A stretch of 64,000 nucleotides of DNA from Thiolinea disciformis DSM 14473 (GTDB taxonomy: Bacteria > Pseudomonadota > Gammaproteobacteria > Thiotrichales > Thiotrichaceae): assembly GCF_000371925.1 (NCBI RefSeq), contig NZ_AQVE01000005.1:62001-126000 (forward strand), written 5' to 3'. How positions within the stretch are numbered: position 1 is the first letter of the stretch; each line of letters opens with the position of its first letter. The notes under the pieces were generated by a model, which did not search any database, was not told where the DNA came from, and saw nothing but the letters and a program-made list of their open reading frames with translations. The position numbers and the translations under genes were made by a program. This document shows positions 9,632 to 18,553 of the stretch, in pieces.

Positions 9632-9774
9632 CATAACCTCCTACTGTAAGAACCTTCCCTTGAAATCAATGAAGCTACTATACAAAACTGCTATCATAAG
9701 AAAAATTCGAATTTTTATAGATAAAACTTCGTAAAATACGAATAATTTTACTTGAACTTTTTGGCTTTATTACC

Positions 9775-10665
9775 ATGATTAATTACAAACACCTCAATTA
9801 CTTACGCGAAGTGGCCTTAGCGGGCAGCCTAGCGCGTGCCAGTGACCGTTTACATCTCACGCCACAAACCATTAGTGCTCAATTGAGTCTCTTAGATGAG
9901 GCATTTGGCGTCGAATTATTCCGTCGCCAAGGACGACGACTGGAACTGACAGAAGCTGGAGAAGTAGCTTTAGAATACGCGAATGAAATCTTTCAACTCG
10001 GTGATGAGCTAGAAAAAACCTTTCAGAACTTTTCTACCAAAGGAAAAACGCGCGTGTTCAGGGTTGGCGTTTCAGACTTAGTCCCCAAAGCCATCGCTTA
10101 CCAACTGCTACAACCTGCCATGGCATTAAAAGGTTTACGCATTGTTTGCATGGAAGGTAAATTAGCGGATTTGCTCGGCGAGCTGGCCGTACAACGCATG
10201 GAATTAGTCTTAGCCGATAGCCCGATGCCCGCTAATTTAAACGTCAAAGGCTTTAATCATGAATTAGGTTCGAGTAGTGTTAGCTTTTTTGCCACACCAG
10301 AACTGCAGCAAACGCTGGTTACTGCATTTCCAGCTTGCTTAAACAATGCACCGCTTTTATTACCCAGTGAAGGGGCTGCCGTACGTAAGCAACTCATGCA
10401 GTGGTTTACTAAGCAAGGGGTACGCCCTGTAATTACCGGAGAGTTTGATGACAGCGCTTTATTACAAGCCTTTGGTCAAGCGGGCAGTGGTATTTTTATC
10501 GCCCCTACCGTGCTACAAGCCCAGTTAGAAGCGGAAGGCAAGGCACGCGTTTTGGGGCACGCACCCAAAATTAAAGAACATTATTTTGCAATTTCCATTG
10601 AGCGGCGCATTACTCACCCAGCAGTCAAAGCCATTACGGAACATGCACAAGGCTGGCTCAATTAG
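9775..10665 (+). CDS. nhaR: LysR-family regulator, NhaR-like
   Basis: 296 aa. The N-terminus (INYKHLNYLREVALAGSLARAS, then LHLTPQTISAQLSLLDE) is the LysR helix-turn-helix and is particularly like NhaR, which activates the Na+/H+ antiporter gene nhaA. The effector domain (about 90-290) includes ELVLADSPMP and SVSFFATPEL, also NhaR-like, and the length fits (about 300 aa). No nhaA gene lies nearby, so the target is elsewhere or the regulon differs. The YkgJ-like gene begins 12 bp downstream and is likely co-transcribed. LysR family is certain; the NhaR subtype is probable. Confidence 0.8.
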   Translation: MINYKHLNYLREVALAGSLARASDRLHLTPQTISAQLSLLDEAFGVELFRRQGRRLELTEAGEVALEYANEIFQLGDELEKTFQNFSTKGKTRVFRVGVSDLVPKAIAYQLLQPAMALKGLRIVCMEGKLADLLGELAVQRMELVLADSPMPANLNVKGFNHELGSSSVSFFATPELQQTLVTAFPACLNNAPLLLPSEGAAVRKQLMQWFTKQGVRPVITGEFDDSALLQAFGQAGSGIFIAPTVLQAQLEAEGKARVLGHAPKIKEHYFAISIERRITHPAVKAITEHAQGWLN

Positions 10666-10677
10666 AGAGAAAATTTT

Positions 10678-11022
10678 ATGGCTGAAATGAATGCTTGTAT
10701 CACCTGTGGTGCGTGTTGTGCGTGTTTTCGGGTCTCGTTTTATTGGGGTGAGACGACTGCTAGTCCAGAAGGTATTGTACCCGTGGCCTTAACTGCGCCT
10801 ATTGCAGCACCGCATCGGGTCGCCATGCTGGGCACAGATCAAGCCAATCCACGCTGTGTCGGACTGGACGGCGAATTAGGTAAACAGGTAGCGTGCCGTA
10901 TTTATGAACAACGTCCATCACCTTGCCGCGAGTTTCAAGCCTCAGGCGAACAGGGAAAGATCAATCCAGACTGCGACAAAGCCCGCGCTAAATACCAATT
11001 AGCGCCCCTAGTAGCGAGTTGA
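10678..11022 (+). CDS. YkgJ-family cysteine cluster protein
   Basis: 114 aa. Conserved cysteines CITCGACCACF near the N-terminus, CVGLD in the middle, ACRIYEQRPSPCREF and a later PDC match the zinc- or iron-chelating YkgJ/CxxCxxCC family (UPF0153). Biochemical function is unknown. It follows the NhaR-like gene closely and probably shares its transcript. Confidence 0.85.
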   Translation: MAEMNACITCGACCACFRVSFYWGETTASPEGIVPVALTAPIAAPHRVAMLGTDQANPRCVGLDGELGKQVACRIYEQRPSPCREFQASGEQGKINPDCDKARAKYQLAPLVAS

Positions 11023-11537
11023 TTAAAAAATAACTAGCCAAGGGCAAAAAAGTAAAATTAAGCTCTTGTTTATTTATAAAAATAACTTATAATAACTTAC
11101 ATGCAATAAAAAAAGGGATATGAAAACATATCCCCTCTATATAAAAGATGACTCAAAACCCCAAAGTGTTAGCTTTGGTCGGAATAAGACAGGTAATCCC
11201 AATAACCATCTTATTCCTCTTACCCAACAACCAGCTCCCCAATGAATGGCCGGTTGAAAGGCAAGTAAAAAGCAACTTCAGCTCGCGTCATTCTGAAACC
11301 TTTAAGCCATTGAGTGTCAGAACGGCATGAAACTTATTTTTTCTATTACAGCATCGTCTTGACGACAGAACCGCTACCACAAACCCCAATTTTCGCGATT
11401 CCTGCTGAAGTTGTTGCTTATTTTAGGTACGATGCACTGAATCGAACCTGAATGTTAGGGCGATTTTTTATTCAATAGATTTTTTTAAGCAGAAAAACGT
11501 AGTCTAATATTATAACTTATTGTTTTAAAAAAAATTT
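11023..11537. other. 515-bp intergenic region without a recognisable gene
   Basis: A+T-rich spacer between the YkgJ-like gene and an aminotransferase. It holds one clear minus-strand terminator (11108-11134). The open frames in it are short: a 60-codon plus-strand frame at 11148-11330 and a minus-strand frame of about 25 codons starting MTRAEVAFYLPFNRPF (about 11220-11300). Neither has a ribosome site or a family I recognise. The minus-oriented terminator hints that something, perhaps a gene remnant or small RNA, is transcribed leftward here. Confidence 0.5.
11108..11134 (-). terminator. Minus-strand terminator hairpin with no evident upstream gene
   Basis: GGGATATG (11115-11122) and CATATCCC (11127-11134) form a perfect 8-bp stem with an AAAA loop. 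On the minus strand seven T residues follow (11114-11108), a textbook Rho-independent terminator. No minus-strand coding gene precedes it. Confidence 0.7.
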
Positions 11538-12728
11538 ATGAATCAAGTCATGATGGATCAGTTCAGCAAGCCAACACTTGCTACCCGCATGGAAGCAATT
11601 CAGGCGTTTCATGTCATGGAAATCCTAGCGCGCGCCAAGCAATTAGAAGCTCAAGGACGTTGCATCTGCCATTTAGAGGTCGGAGAGCCCGATTTTGCTA
11701 CCCCGCAACCGATTATTGAAGCTGGTTTAAAAGCCTTGCAGGCTGGGTACACTAAGTACACGCCAGCTTGTGGTATTCCTCAACTGCGTGAAAAAATTGC
11801 CCAGTGGTATCAAGACCAATTTCACATCACGATAAAACCTGAACGCGTCATTGTCACACCCGGTGCTTCAGGTGCTTTGCAACTCGCTTTAGGTGTGTTG
11901 GTCAATCCAAATTCAGAAATTATCCTCACGGATCCGGGTTATCCGTGTAATCGTCATTTTGTACACTTATTTGAAGGCAAAGCGATTAATCTTCCAGTGG
12001 ATGCGAGCACCAACTACCAACCGAGTTTGACTGCTGTACAACAGGCTTGGACTGAAAGCACACGTGCGGCTCTTTTTGCATCACCCGCTAATCCTACTGG
12101 TACTTTATTAGCGCCCCAGACCATCAAAGCATTACACCAATTCATTCAACAACAATGCGGCGATTTATTAATTGATGAGATCTACCAAGGCTTAACTTAC
12201 GGACAAGCCCCAAGTACAGCACTAGCTTGCGCTGATAATATTTGGATTATTAATAGTTTTTCGAAATACTTTGGGATGACTGGCTGGCGTTTAGGCTGGT
12301 TAATTGCACCAGATTATGCCCTAGATGCTATTAATCGTTTAGCGCAGAATTTGTTTCTGGCTCCTCCGACACCAGCACAATATGCAGCATTGGCTGCTTT
12401 TGAGGCGCACACCTTAGAAATTACCGAACAACGTCGTAATATTTTTGCAGAAAGGCGCAATTTCTTATTGCCTGCTTTGCGAGAGCTGGGCTTTCAGGTG
12501 CAGGCTGAACCACAGGGTGCATTTTATATTTATGCCAATTCAGCATCTTTACATGACGATAGCCAAGCACTGTGTTTAGCCTTATTAGAAAAGGCAGGTG
12601 TCGCCGCAACACCTGGCATTGATTTTGGTATGCATCACGCACGCCAGCATGTGCGTTTTGCCTATACCACGGATCAAGCAAGCTTGGAAAAATCTATTGA
12701 GCGCATTCGTACCTACCTACAAAACTAA
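11538..12728 (+). CDS. Class I/II PLP-dependent aminotransferase
   Basis: 396 aa, usual length for fold-type I aminotransferases of the AspC/AlaA kind. HLEVGEPDFATP near the N-terminus, the region ASPANPTGTLL and the Schiff-base lysine in NSFSKYFGMTGWRLGW (K243) are diagnostic. The final arginine region (HVRFAYTT) that binds the substrate carboxylate is present. Probably an aspartate- or alanine-type aminotransferase; specificity cannot be read from the sequence. The first ATG (11538) has no good ribosome site and other in-frame ATGs follow at once. It appears to be a single-gene unit. Confidence 0.85.
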   Translation: MNQVMMDQFSKPTLATRMEAIQAFHVMEILARAKQLEAQGRCICHLEVGEPDFATPQPIIEAGLKALQAGYTKYTPACGIPQLREKIAQWYQDQFHITIKPERVIVTPGASGALQLALGVLVNPNSEIILTDPGYPCNRHFVHLFEGKAINLPVDASTNYQPSLTAVQQAWTESTRAALFASPANPTGTLLAPQTIKALHQFIQQQCGDLLIDEIYQGLTYGQAPSTALACADNIWIINSFSKYFGMTGWRLGWLIAPDYALDAINRLAQNLFLAPPTPAQYAALAAFEAHTLEITEQRRNIFAERRNFLLPALRELGFQVQAEPQGAFYIYANSASLHDDSQALCLALLEKAGVAATPGIDFGMHHARQHVRFAYTTDQASLEKSIERIRTYLQN

Positions 12729-12825
12729 CAGCCCGAACTGAATTTTAAGGCGTGGAAAAGCAGGCAGTGGCTAAAAACTCATGGTAAAATCACGCATTCC
12801 CCAATTTTGTATAGAGACTTAGATC

Positions 12826-13866
12826 ATGGCAGCAGGTGACTCATCACTGACCTACCGCTCTGCGGGTGTCGATATTGATGCAGGCAATGAATTAGTAAAA
12901 CGCATTAAACCAATTGCTCAAAAAACCAAACGCCCTGAAGTTCTCTCTGGCATCGGTGGCTTTGGTGCTTTATTAGCCATTCCACCGCAATACAAACACC
13001 CCATTTTGGTGTCAGGCACGGATGGCGTTGGGACTAAACTCAAACTCGCTATTGATACCGGCATCTATGACACGATTGGCATTGATTTAGTTGCTATGTG
13101 TGTCAATGATATTATTGTCAGTGGGGCAGAGCCTTTATTTTTCCTTGATTATTACGCAACGGGCAAATTAGATGTCGATGCGGCTGAGCAAGTGATTAAA
13201 GGAATTGCGGAAGGCTGTATGCAATCTGGTGCTGCTTTAGCAGGCGGTGAAACGGCTGAAATGCCGGGTATGTATCATGGCTCGGACTTTGATTTGGCAG
13301 GCTTTTGCGTTGGCGTCGTCGAACGCGACAAAATTTTAAATAATTCCAGTGTGCATCGCGGTGATGTGCTGATTGGCCTAGGCTCAACAGGCCCTCACTC
13401 TAATGGCTATTCGCTCATTCGTAAAATTCTCGAAATCAGTGAAACGCCATTGGATATGCCATTTGCTGAGTCCACTATTGGACGCGTTTTGCTCGAACCT
13501 ACTCGCATTTATGCCAAATTAGTATTGAAACTATTAAAGCATCATCCTATCCATGCCATTGCGCACATTACCGGCGGTGGTCTAACTGAAAACCTCCCGC
13601 GCGTGTTGCCAACAGGTGTTGAAGCGCATATAAAACTAAATAGTTGGGAACGCCCTGCGGTTTTCCAATGGCTACAAGAAAACGGTAATGTCTCAGAGTC
13701 CGAAATGCTACGCACTTTCAACTGCGGCATTGGCATGGTATTAGTCGTCCCCGCTCACCAACACGAAGATATCTTAACCGCCTGCCGTTTAGAGCATATG
13801 CCAGCTTGGGTCATTGGCGACATCGTAAGTTCCGACGAAGCCGAACCTTGCGTTAAATATGTCTAA
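12826..13866 (+). CDS. purM: Phosphoribosylformylglycinamidine cyclo-ligase (AIR synthetase)
   Basis: 346 aa, the standard length. PurM closes the imidazole ring (FGAM + ATP to AIR), the fifth step of purine synthesis. Recognisable blocks are [13 protein letters not shown] at the start, [14 protein letters not shown] (ATP/substrate loop), and [11 protein letters not shown]. Its stop codon overlaps the start of purN by 8 bp, the classic purM-purN arrangement, implying translational coupling. Confidence 0.97.
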   Translation: MAAGDSSLTYRSAGVDIDAGNELVKRIKPIAQKTKRPEVLSGIGGFGALLAIPPQYKHPILVSGTDGVGTKLKLAIDTGIYDTIGIDLVAMCVNDIIVSGAEPLFFLDYYATGKLDVDAAEQVIKGIAEGCMQSGAALAGGETAEMPGMYHGSDFDLAGFCVGVVERDKILNNSSVHRGDVLIGLGSTGPHSNGYSLIRKILEISETPLDMPFAESTIGRVLLEPTRIYAKLVLKLLKHHPIHAIAHITGGGLTENLPRVLPTGVEAHIKLNSWERPAVFQWLQENGNVSESEMLRTFNCGIGMVLVVPAHQHEDILTACRLEHMPAWVIGDIVSSDEAEPCVKYV

Positions 13867-14512
13867 TGTCATGCGTTTAGTGGTCTTGCTGTCAGGTAAT
13901 GGCAGCAATCTGCAAGCTATTATAGATGCCTGCGAAGAACAAACCATACAAGGCCAAATCGTCGGTGTTATTAGCAATCGTGCCGATGCTTATGGCCTTG
14001 AGCGCGCTCGTAAAGCGAAGATTCCAACCCACACCATCGATCATACTTTATTTAAGGCGCGCGAAAGCTTTGACCAAGCGCTCATCAACATGATTGACTC
14101 TTACGAAGCGGATTTAATCGTACTAGCGGGCTTTATGCGCATTTTGACAGAAGGCTTCGTACAGCACTATCAAGGCCGTTTAATTAATATTCACCCGTCC
14201 CTGCTTCCTGCCTATAAAGGCACTAACACCCACGAACGTGTATTGGCTGAGGGTGCCACGGTACATGGCGCTAGCGTACATTTTGTCACTGCTGAATTAG
14301 ATAGTGGCGCGGTAGTGGCACAAGTTAAAGTACCGGTTGAAGCCTATGATACCGCCAGTACACTCGCTGAACGCGTATTACGCTATGAGCATGTGCTTTA
14401 CCCGACCGTACTGCAATGGTTTTGTACTGGACGCTTGCGCTTAGGCAAGGATGGCGCCTATTTAGATGGCGAGTTGATCGACACTCCCCTTCAGTTAGTA
14501 GTTGAACCTTAG
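13859..14512 (+). CDS. purN: Phosphoribosylglycinamide formyltransferase
   Basis: 217 aa. PurN transfers a formyl group from 10-formyl-THF to GAR, the third purine step. The N-terminal loop [12 protein letters not shown] binds the phosphoribosyl group. The catalytic Asn and His lie in [13 protein letters not shown] and the catalytic Asp in ELDSGAVV. It overlaps purM by 8 bp. A sigma-70-like promoter for the next gene overlaps its last codons. Confidence 0.97.
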   Translation: MSNVMRLVVLLSGNGSNLQAIIDACEEQTIQGQIVGVISNRADAYGLERARKAKIPTHTIDHTLFKARESFDQALINMIDSYEADLIVLAGFMRILTEGFVQHYQGRLINIHPSLLPAYKGTNTHERVLAEGATVHGASVHFVTAELDSGAVVAQVKVPVEAYDTASTLAERVLRYEHVLYPTVLQWFCTGRLRLGKDGAYLDGELIDTPLQLVVEP

Positions 14513-14531
14513 GCTGATAGCTGACTATAAT
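14502..14531 (+). promoter_or_regulatory. Sigma-70 promoter for yhhQ
   Basis: TTGAAC (14502-14507) and a consensus TATAAT (14526-14531) are separated by 18 bp, overlapping the end of purN. Transcription from about 14538 would include the predicted preQ1 aptamer. Confidence 0.7.
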
Positions 14532-14568
14532 CGCCGCGTTTAAATGCCCGCTTGGGTTTTATGAACAC

Positions 14569-14601
14569 TTGGGTTCCCTCACCCCCAACGACAAAAAGGA
14601 A
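14569..14601 (+). promoter_or_regulatory. Predicted preQ1-I riboswitch
   Basis: The leader can fold into the small H-type pseudoknot of preQ1-I aptamers. P1 pairs TTGGG (14569-14573) with CCCAA (14584-14588), enclosing a loop TTCCCTCACC. An A-rich tail (CGACAAAAA) then reaches GGAA (14598-14601), which can pair with TTCC (14574-14577) of the loop. The GGAA is also the ribosome site for the ATG at 14611, so ligand binding would block translation. The gene it controls is a queuosine-precursor transporter, the expected target. Identified by eye; no covariance model was run. Confidence 0.75.
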
Positions 14602-14610
14602 ACAAGATTA

Positions 14611-15261
14611 ATGACCTTTCTCACAACGCAAAATACCTCTATGAAGCGCATCATGCTCATTTTGGTAAGTTTTCACTTAGCCGTTATTGCACTCAGCAAT
14701 TATCTTGTCCAAATCCCCATTGAAATTTTTGGTGTAACCACGACGTGGGGAGCGATTACTTTTCCTTTTATCTTCTTAGCGACTGATCTAACGGTTCGTC
14801 TATTTGGTTCGGATTTAGCGCGGCGCATTATCTTAGTAGCGATGCTACCTGCCTTAGTAACTTCCTATCTACTTTCAGTATTATTTGATGGAGGCCAATT
14901 TCAAGGCTTCATGGCACTCAGTGAATTTAATATCCATTTTGGACGTATTGCCTTAGCCAGTTTTCTAGCTTATTTATGCGGTCAGCTATTGGATATTGCC
15001 GTCTTTAATCGCTTACGCCAACTACCAACCTGGTGGATAGCACCGGCTAGCTCTACCATTATAGGCGGTTTACTAGATACCATTATTTTCTTTGGGTTAG
15101 CCTTTTATCGAAGTACCGATCCAATTATGGCTGCCCATTGGCCAGGAATTGCAGCGACTGATTATGCTTTTAAAATTTTTATTAGTTTAATTTTATTCGT
15201 TCCGGCTTACGGTTTGTTAATGAGTGTATTGGTTAAGCATCTACAAACGCAAACTAACTGA
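14611..15261 (+). CDS. yhhQ: Queuosine precursor transporter (YhhQ/DUF165)
   Basis: 216 aa from the ATG at 14611. A TTG at 14569 in the same frame is rejected because it lies in the predicted riboswitch stem. Six or so membrane segments are visible. Family features include LSNYLVQIPIEIFG, TWGAITFPFIFLATDLTVRLFG, and STIIGGLLDTIIFFGLAF. E. coli YhhQ (221 aa) imports the queuosine precursors preQ0 and preQ1 across the inner membrane. The preQ1-type leader supports the assignment independently. It would let the cell salvage the precursor and shut off uptake when preQ1 is plentiful. Confidence 0.92.
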   Translation: MTFLTTQNTSMKRIMLILVSFHLAVIALSNYLVQIPIEIFGVTTTWGAITFPFIFLATDLTVRLFGSDLARRIILVAMLPALVTSYLLSVLFDGGQFQGFMALSEFNIHFGRIALASFLAYLCGQLLDIAVFNRLRQLPTWWIAPASSTIIGGLLDTIIFFGLAFYRSTDPIMAAHWPGIAATDYAFKIFISLILFVPAYGLLMSVLVKHLQTQTN

Positions 15262-15399
15262 CCTTTGGTCTGTTCAAGTCATATTTTCTAACGAATCTAG
15301 CAAGAAAAACTCGCTTGAGCTTGGGTTATGAACGACGTAGCCTAAGCTTATCTTAAATTTTACAGAAATAATAAGCGTTAACCCCGCTACGAGTTTTTT

Positions 15400-15687
15400 A
15401 TGAATATCCTGCATTATATTAGCCTAGCTGGTCAGCAGTTAGCTGCTCACCGTCAAAAAGCCAAAACGCTCCAACAATTACGCGAATTAAACGAAGATAA
15501 TTTGGTAGATATTGGTATTTCCAGTGCTTTATTGCGCCAAGGGGTATCAGCCTACCCATGGACTTTAGATCAAGCGGTACAAGATACGCCGCACGTTACC
15601 TACAACGCGTTGTTAGCTTTTAATAATTTGTACAGCACTGCTTTGAATGCTGCCAATCAAGATACTGAAGAGCGTAGAGCGGCTTAG
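15400..15687 (+). CDS. DUF1127-like small protein
   Basis: 95 aa. The central segment (RQKAKTLQQLRELNEDNLVDIGISSALL, about residues 18-45) has the DUF1127 (YjiS-like) pattern of a basic helix followed by L-x-x-L-x-x-x-x-L-x-D-I-G-I. DUF1127 proteins are short and in some bacteria bind RNA or affect phosphate and carbon metabolism. The C-terminal 45 residues, Ala/Asn-rich, lie beyond the domain. Monocistronic by appearance, with a hairpin just downstream. Confidence 0.65.
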   Translation: MNILHYISLAGQQLAAHRQKAKTLQQLRELNEDNLVDIGISSALLRQGVSAYPWTLDQAVQDTPHVTYNALLAFNNLYSTALNAANQDTEERRAA

Positions 15688-15703
15688 GCACCATTGGCCA
15701 AAT

Positions 15704-15739
15704 AAAAATTTCATGAGAAAGACAAGCCTTTCTTATGAA
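15704..15739 (-). terminator. Terminator hairpin downstream of the encapsulin operon
   Basis: A 12-bp stem with one G-T pair (15710-15721 with 15728-15739) and a 6-nt loop. On the minus strand it is followed within two bases by TTTTT (15708-15704). It lies about 200 bp past the cysteine desulfurase stop and could also act for the convergent DUF1127 gene. Confidence 0.6.
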
Positions 15740-15944
15740 TGCTACCTTAATAATACAACACCTCTAATGTATTTGCAGGCACGCCCTTAAGAACCAATCC
15801 AAAACAGATTTAACAGCGTTAAGTCTTATCTTTTCGCAGTATGACACTAGGGTATGCAACAGTTGGCTAAACTCATATGATAGGGACATGCTTAGTGGCT
15901 GGGACAAGAAAGAGCCATTCATTCAGAACGACTCTTATAAAGGC

Positions 15945-17600
15945 TTACCCCCGTTGACTTAAGTGTTTCACCACGTCAATGAATGTATCGATTTCCTCAA
16001 AGGTATTATAAAACGCCAAAGATGGACGTACTGTGGTTTCTAGACCAAAACGACGCAAGATCGGTTGAGCACAGTGATGGCCTGTTCGGACCGCAATACC
16101 CTGTTCATTTAGGGCTTTACCGACTTGTTCTGTGCTATAACCATTCAAAATAAACGATACTACACTGGCTTTTTCGGCGGCAGTTCCAATCAGTTTAACC
16201 CCTTTTATGGGACGTAACCCTTCGGTTGCATACTCTAATAAAGCATGCTCATGGGCTGCAATAACGGGTAATCCTAGATGAGTCACATACTCTAAGGCTG
16301 CTCCTAGGCCCACAGCATCGGCGATATTGGCCGTGCCTGCTTCAAAGCGGAGTGGTGGTTTGCGGAAGATGGTTTTCTCAAAAGTGACATCCTCAATCAT
16401 ATTGCCGCCACCTTGCCAAGGCTGTAGCGATTCCAGCACCTCTGCTTTACCGTAGACTGTTCCTATTCCTGTCGGGCCAAAGATTTTATGCCCTGAAAAT
16501 ACATAGAAATCGGTATCCAGCGCTCGTACATTAACTGGCAAATGCGAAATACCTTGTGCGCCATCAATTAAGGTCTTAGCACCAACACTTTTGGCTAAAG
16601 CAATGATTTCAGCAATTGGTGTCACCGTACCCAGCGCATTCGAGACTTGGGTAACCGAGACTAATTTAGTGCGCGGTGATAACAGTTTACGGTATTCATT
16701 GAGCAGGATTTGTCCCGTCTCATCCACAGGAATCACTTTGAGAACAATACCAAGGGTTTCGCGTAACTGTTGCCACGGCACAATATTGGCATGATGCTCG
16801 AGATGCGAAATAATAATCTCATCACCAGCCTTGAGGTATTGCTGCCCCCAAGACTTGGCAATCAGGTTAATCCCTTCGGTGGTACCGCGTACAAAAATCA
16901 CTTCTTCAGAGGATTTAGCCCCAATGAAATGAGCCACTATCGAACGAGCATGATCATAAGCATCCGAAGCACGTGCTGCTAATTCATGCGCGGCACGATG
17001 CACATTGGAATTCTCGTGTTCATAGAAATAAGTCAGCCGATCAATGACCACCTTGGGCTTTTGGGTGGTCGCGGCATTATCAAACCAAATCAGCGGCTTG
17101 CCATTCACTTTTTCTTGCAAGATAGGAAAATCTTGGCGTATTTGGTGTATGTCAAAGCCTGTGCGTTTACCCCCTAATCCTAGAGGTTGCGGTTGATACC
17201 ACTGTTCTGCTCCCAATGGAAAAGTGGGAATATTGAGAGCAAGCGGCGCTACCCGTTCAAACGACGAATCGAGGAAATAGAACTGTGGCGTTGAAGCGGT
17301 TTGATGGAATGAGGGTAGATCCCCATGACGTGGCAATCCTGTGAGATCAGGGTAGGTATAAGGTACAGTTCCTGTGGCGAGACTACTACTGACAAGCGCA
17401 GGTGCACGTTGTGCGAGGGCAGGGTAATTGACTACTTGGTGTGCTTGTGTCTCAGGCAATTGTTTCAGCGTGGTTGGCAAGGATTGTCCTAACGCATTAT
17501 CGGTTTGCAACGTACCATAAAGCGTTGAAGCTAGCTCGGCGAGGGTGGCTTCATTCCAATTTGTTCCGAATGAATCACTTATAGGTGTCTGGGTAGTCAT
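15945..17600 (-). CDS. Family 2A encapsulin cargo cysteine desulfurase
   Basis: 551 aa. The last ~400 residues are a SufS-type cysteine desulfurase: PLP lysine in FSGHKIFGPTG (K372) and the persulfide-forming Cys in RTGHHCAQPILRRFG (C510). Residues 1-150 are an extra, Pro/Leu/Thr-rich, probably disordered extension (pieces such as LPRHGDLPSF and FYFLDSSFERVAPL). This is the hallmark of cysteine desulfurases packaged in family 2A encapsulins, where the extension directs loading into the shell. The start lies 26 bp inside the shell gene, so the two are translationally coupled. It removes sulfur from L-cysteine, giving alanine and an enzyme persulfide; the operon's rhodanese is a plausible acceptor. 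Confidence 0.93.
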   Translation of the reverse strand: MTTQTPISDSFGTNWNEATLAELASTLYGTLQTDNALGQSLPTTLKQLPETQAHQVVNYPALAQRAPALVSSSLATGTVPYTYPDLTGLPRHGDLPSFHQTASTPQFYFLDSSFERVAPLALNIPTFPLGAEQWYQPQPLGLGGKRTGFDIHQIRQDFPILQEKVNGKPLIWFDNAATTQKPKVVIDRLTYFYEHENSNVHRAAHELAARASDAYDHARSIVAHFIGAKSSEEVIFVRGTTEGINLIAKSWGQQYLKAGDEIIISHLEHHANIVPWQQLRETLGIVLKVIPVDETGQILLNEYRKLLSPRTKLVSVTQVSNALGTVTPIAEIIALAKSVGAKTLIDGAQGISHLPVNVRALDTDFYVFSGHKIFGPTGIGTVYGKAEVLESLQPWQGGGNMIEDVTFEKTIFRKPPLRFEAGTANIADAVGLGAALEYVTHLGLPVIAAHEHALLEYATEGLRPIKGVKLIGTAAEKASVVSFILNGYSTEQVGKALNEQGIAVRTGHHCAQPILRRFGLETTVRPSLAFYNTFEEIDTFIDVVKHLSQRG

Positions 17601-18504
17601 GGTATTTCCCTACTTCCACATCGTCTAAAACCGCTAGTGCATCATCCGTCAGCACCGCGAGCGAACAATACAAAGACACTAAGTACGAAGCAATCGCACT
17701 GCGATTAATGCCCATAAAACGTACTGATAAGCCTGGACTTTGTTCACCGACTAAACCAGGTTGGAATAAGCCTACGACCCCTTGGCGTTTTTCACCTGTG
17801 CGTAATAAGAGAAATTTGGTTTTGCCATCATCTAACGGTACTTTGTCTGAGGGAATAATCGGAATACCGCGCCATGTAATGAATGGTGAGCCGAATAAAC
17901 TCGTGGTGGGCGGTGGTACACCACGACGAGTACATTCACGTGCAAAGGCATTTAAACCAAGTGGGTGCGTTAAGAAAAATGCAGGTTCTTTCCACACCTT
18001 ACTTAACAAATCGTCCAAATCATCGGGGGTTGGCGCACCTGTTAACGTGGAAATACGTTGTTCATCACTCACACTAGCCAGTAAGCCGTATTCAGGATTA
18101 TTAATTAGTTCACTTTCTTGACGTTCTTTAATCGTTTCAATCGTCAAGCGTAACTGTTCACGAATCTGATCATGTGGGCTGCTATACAAATCAGAAACAC
18201 GCGTATGCACATCTAAAATCGTGGATACACCATTTAAGAAGTATTCGCGTGGTTGCGTTTCGTAATCGACAAAGGTTTCAGGTAGATGGGCTTCGTCACG
18301 CTGGGTACAAGCTACACGCACTTGCTGTGGATTACTGACCTGATTGACGCGATAAATACCTGCTTCCACAGGTACCCATTGCAATAATTGCACTAACCAA
18401 CGTGGGGTGAGGGTCGATAATTGTGGGGCGGTTTTGGTAGCATTAGCTAGTTGACGCGCAGCTACATCACCCAAGGCTCGTTGAGCTTGAGTTGTTTCAG
18501 CCAT
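17575..18504 (-). CDS. Family 2A encapsulin shell protein (SrpI-like)
   Basis: 309 aa, the usual size of family 2A shells. It has an HK97 phage-capsid-type fold by homology to SrpI. Recognised segments include an N-terminal arm with LSTLTPRWLVQLLQWVPVEAG, REYFLNGVSTILDVHTRVSDLY, a glycine-free E-loop-like helix DQIREQLRLTIETIKERQE, and the end KYHDYPDTYK. It self-assembles into a protein nanocompartment that encloses the cysteine desulfurase encoded next, whose start codon lies inside this gene. The upstream serine O-acetyltransferase gene is 49 bp away. A central cyclic-nucleotide-binding insert, the mark of family 2B, is absent, which supports 2A. Confidence 0.93.
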   Translation of the reverse strand: MAETTQAQRALGDVAARQLANATKTAPQLSTLTPRWLVQLLQWVPVEAGIYRVNQVSNPQQVRVACTQRDEAHLPETFVDYETQPREYFLNGVSTILDVHTRVSDLYSSPHDQIREQLRLTIETIKERQESELINNPEYGLLASVSDEQRISTLTGAPTPDDLDDLLSKVWKEPAFFLTHPLGLNAFARECTRRGVPPPTTSLFGSPFITWRGIPIIPSDKVPLDDGKTKFLLLRTGEKRQGVVGLFQPGLVGEQSPGLSVRFMGINRSAIASYLVSLYCSLAVLTDDALAVLDDVEVGKYHDYPDTYK

Positions 18505-18553
18505 GTCGGCACTCCTTTATGAAAATAAAAGTGAATAGTATTGTTGGAAACTG

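Noticed and set aside
11148-11330. 60-codon plus-strand frame in the 11-kb spacer
   Set aside because: No ribosome site, no recognisable family.
14569-14610. TTG start that would extend YhhQ by 14 residues
   Set aside because: The codon lies in the predicted riboswitch P1 stem, and the ATG at 14611 has a good ribosome site and matches family length.
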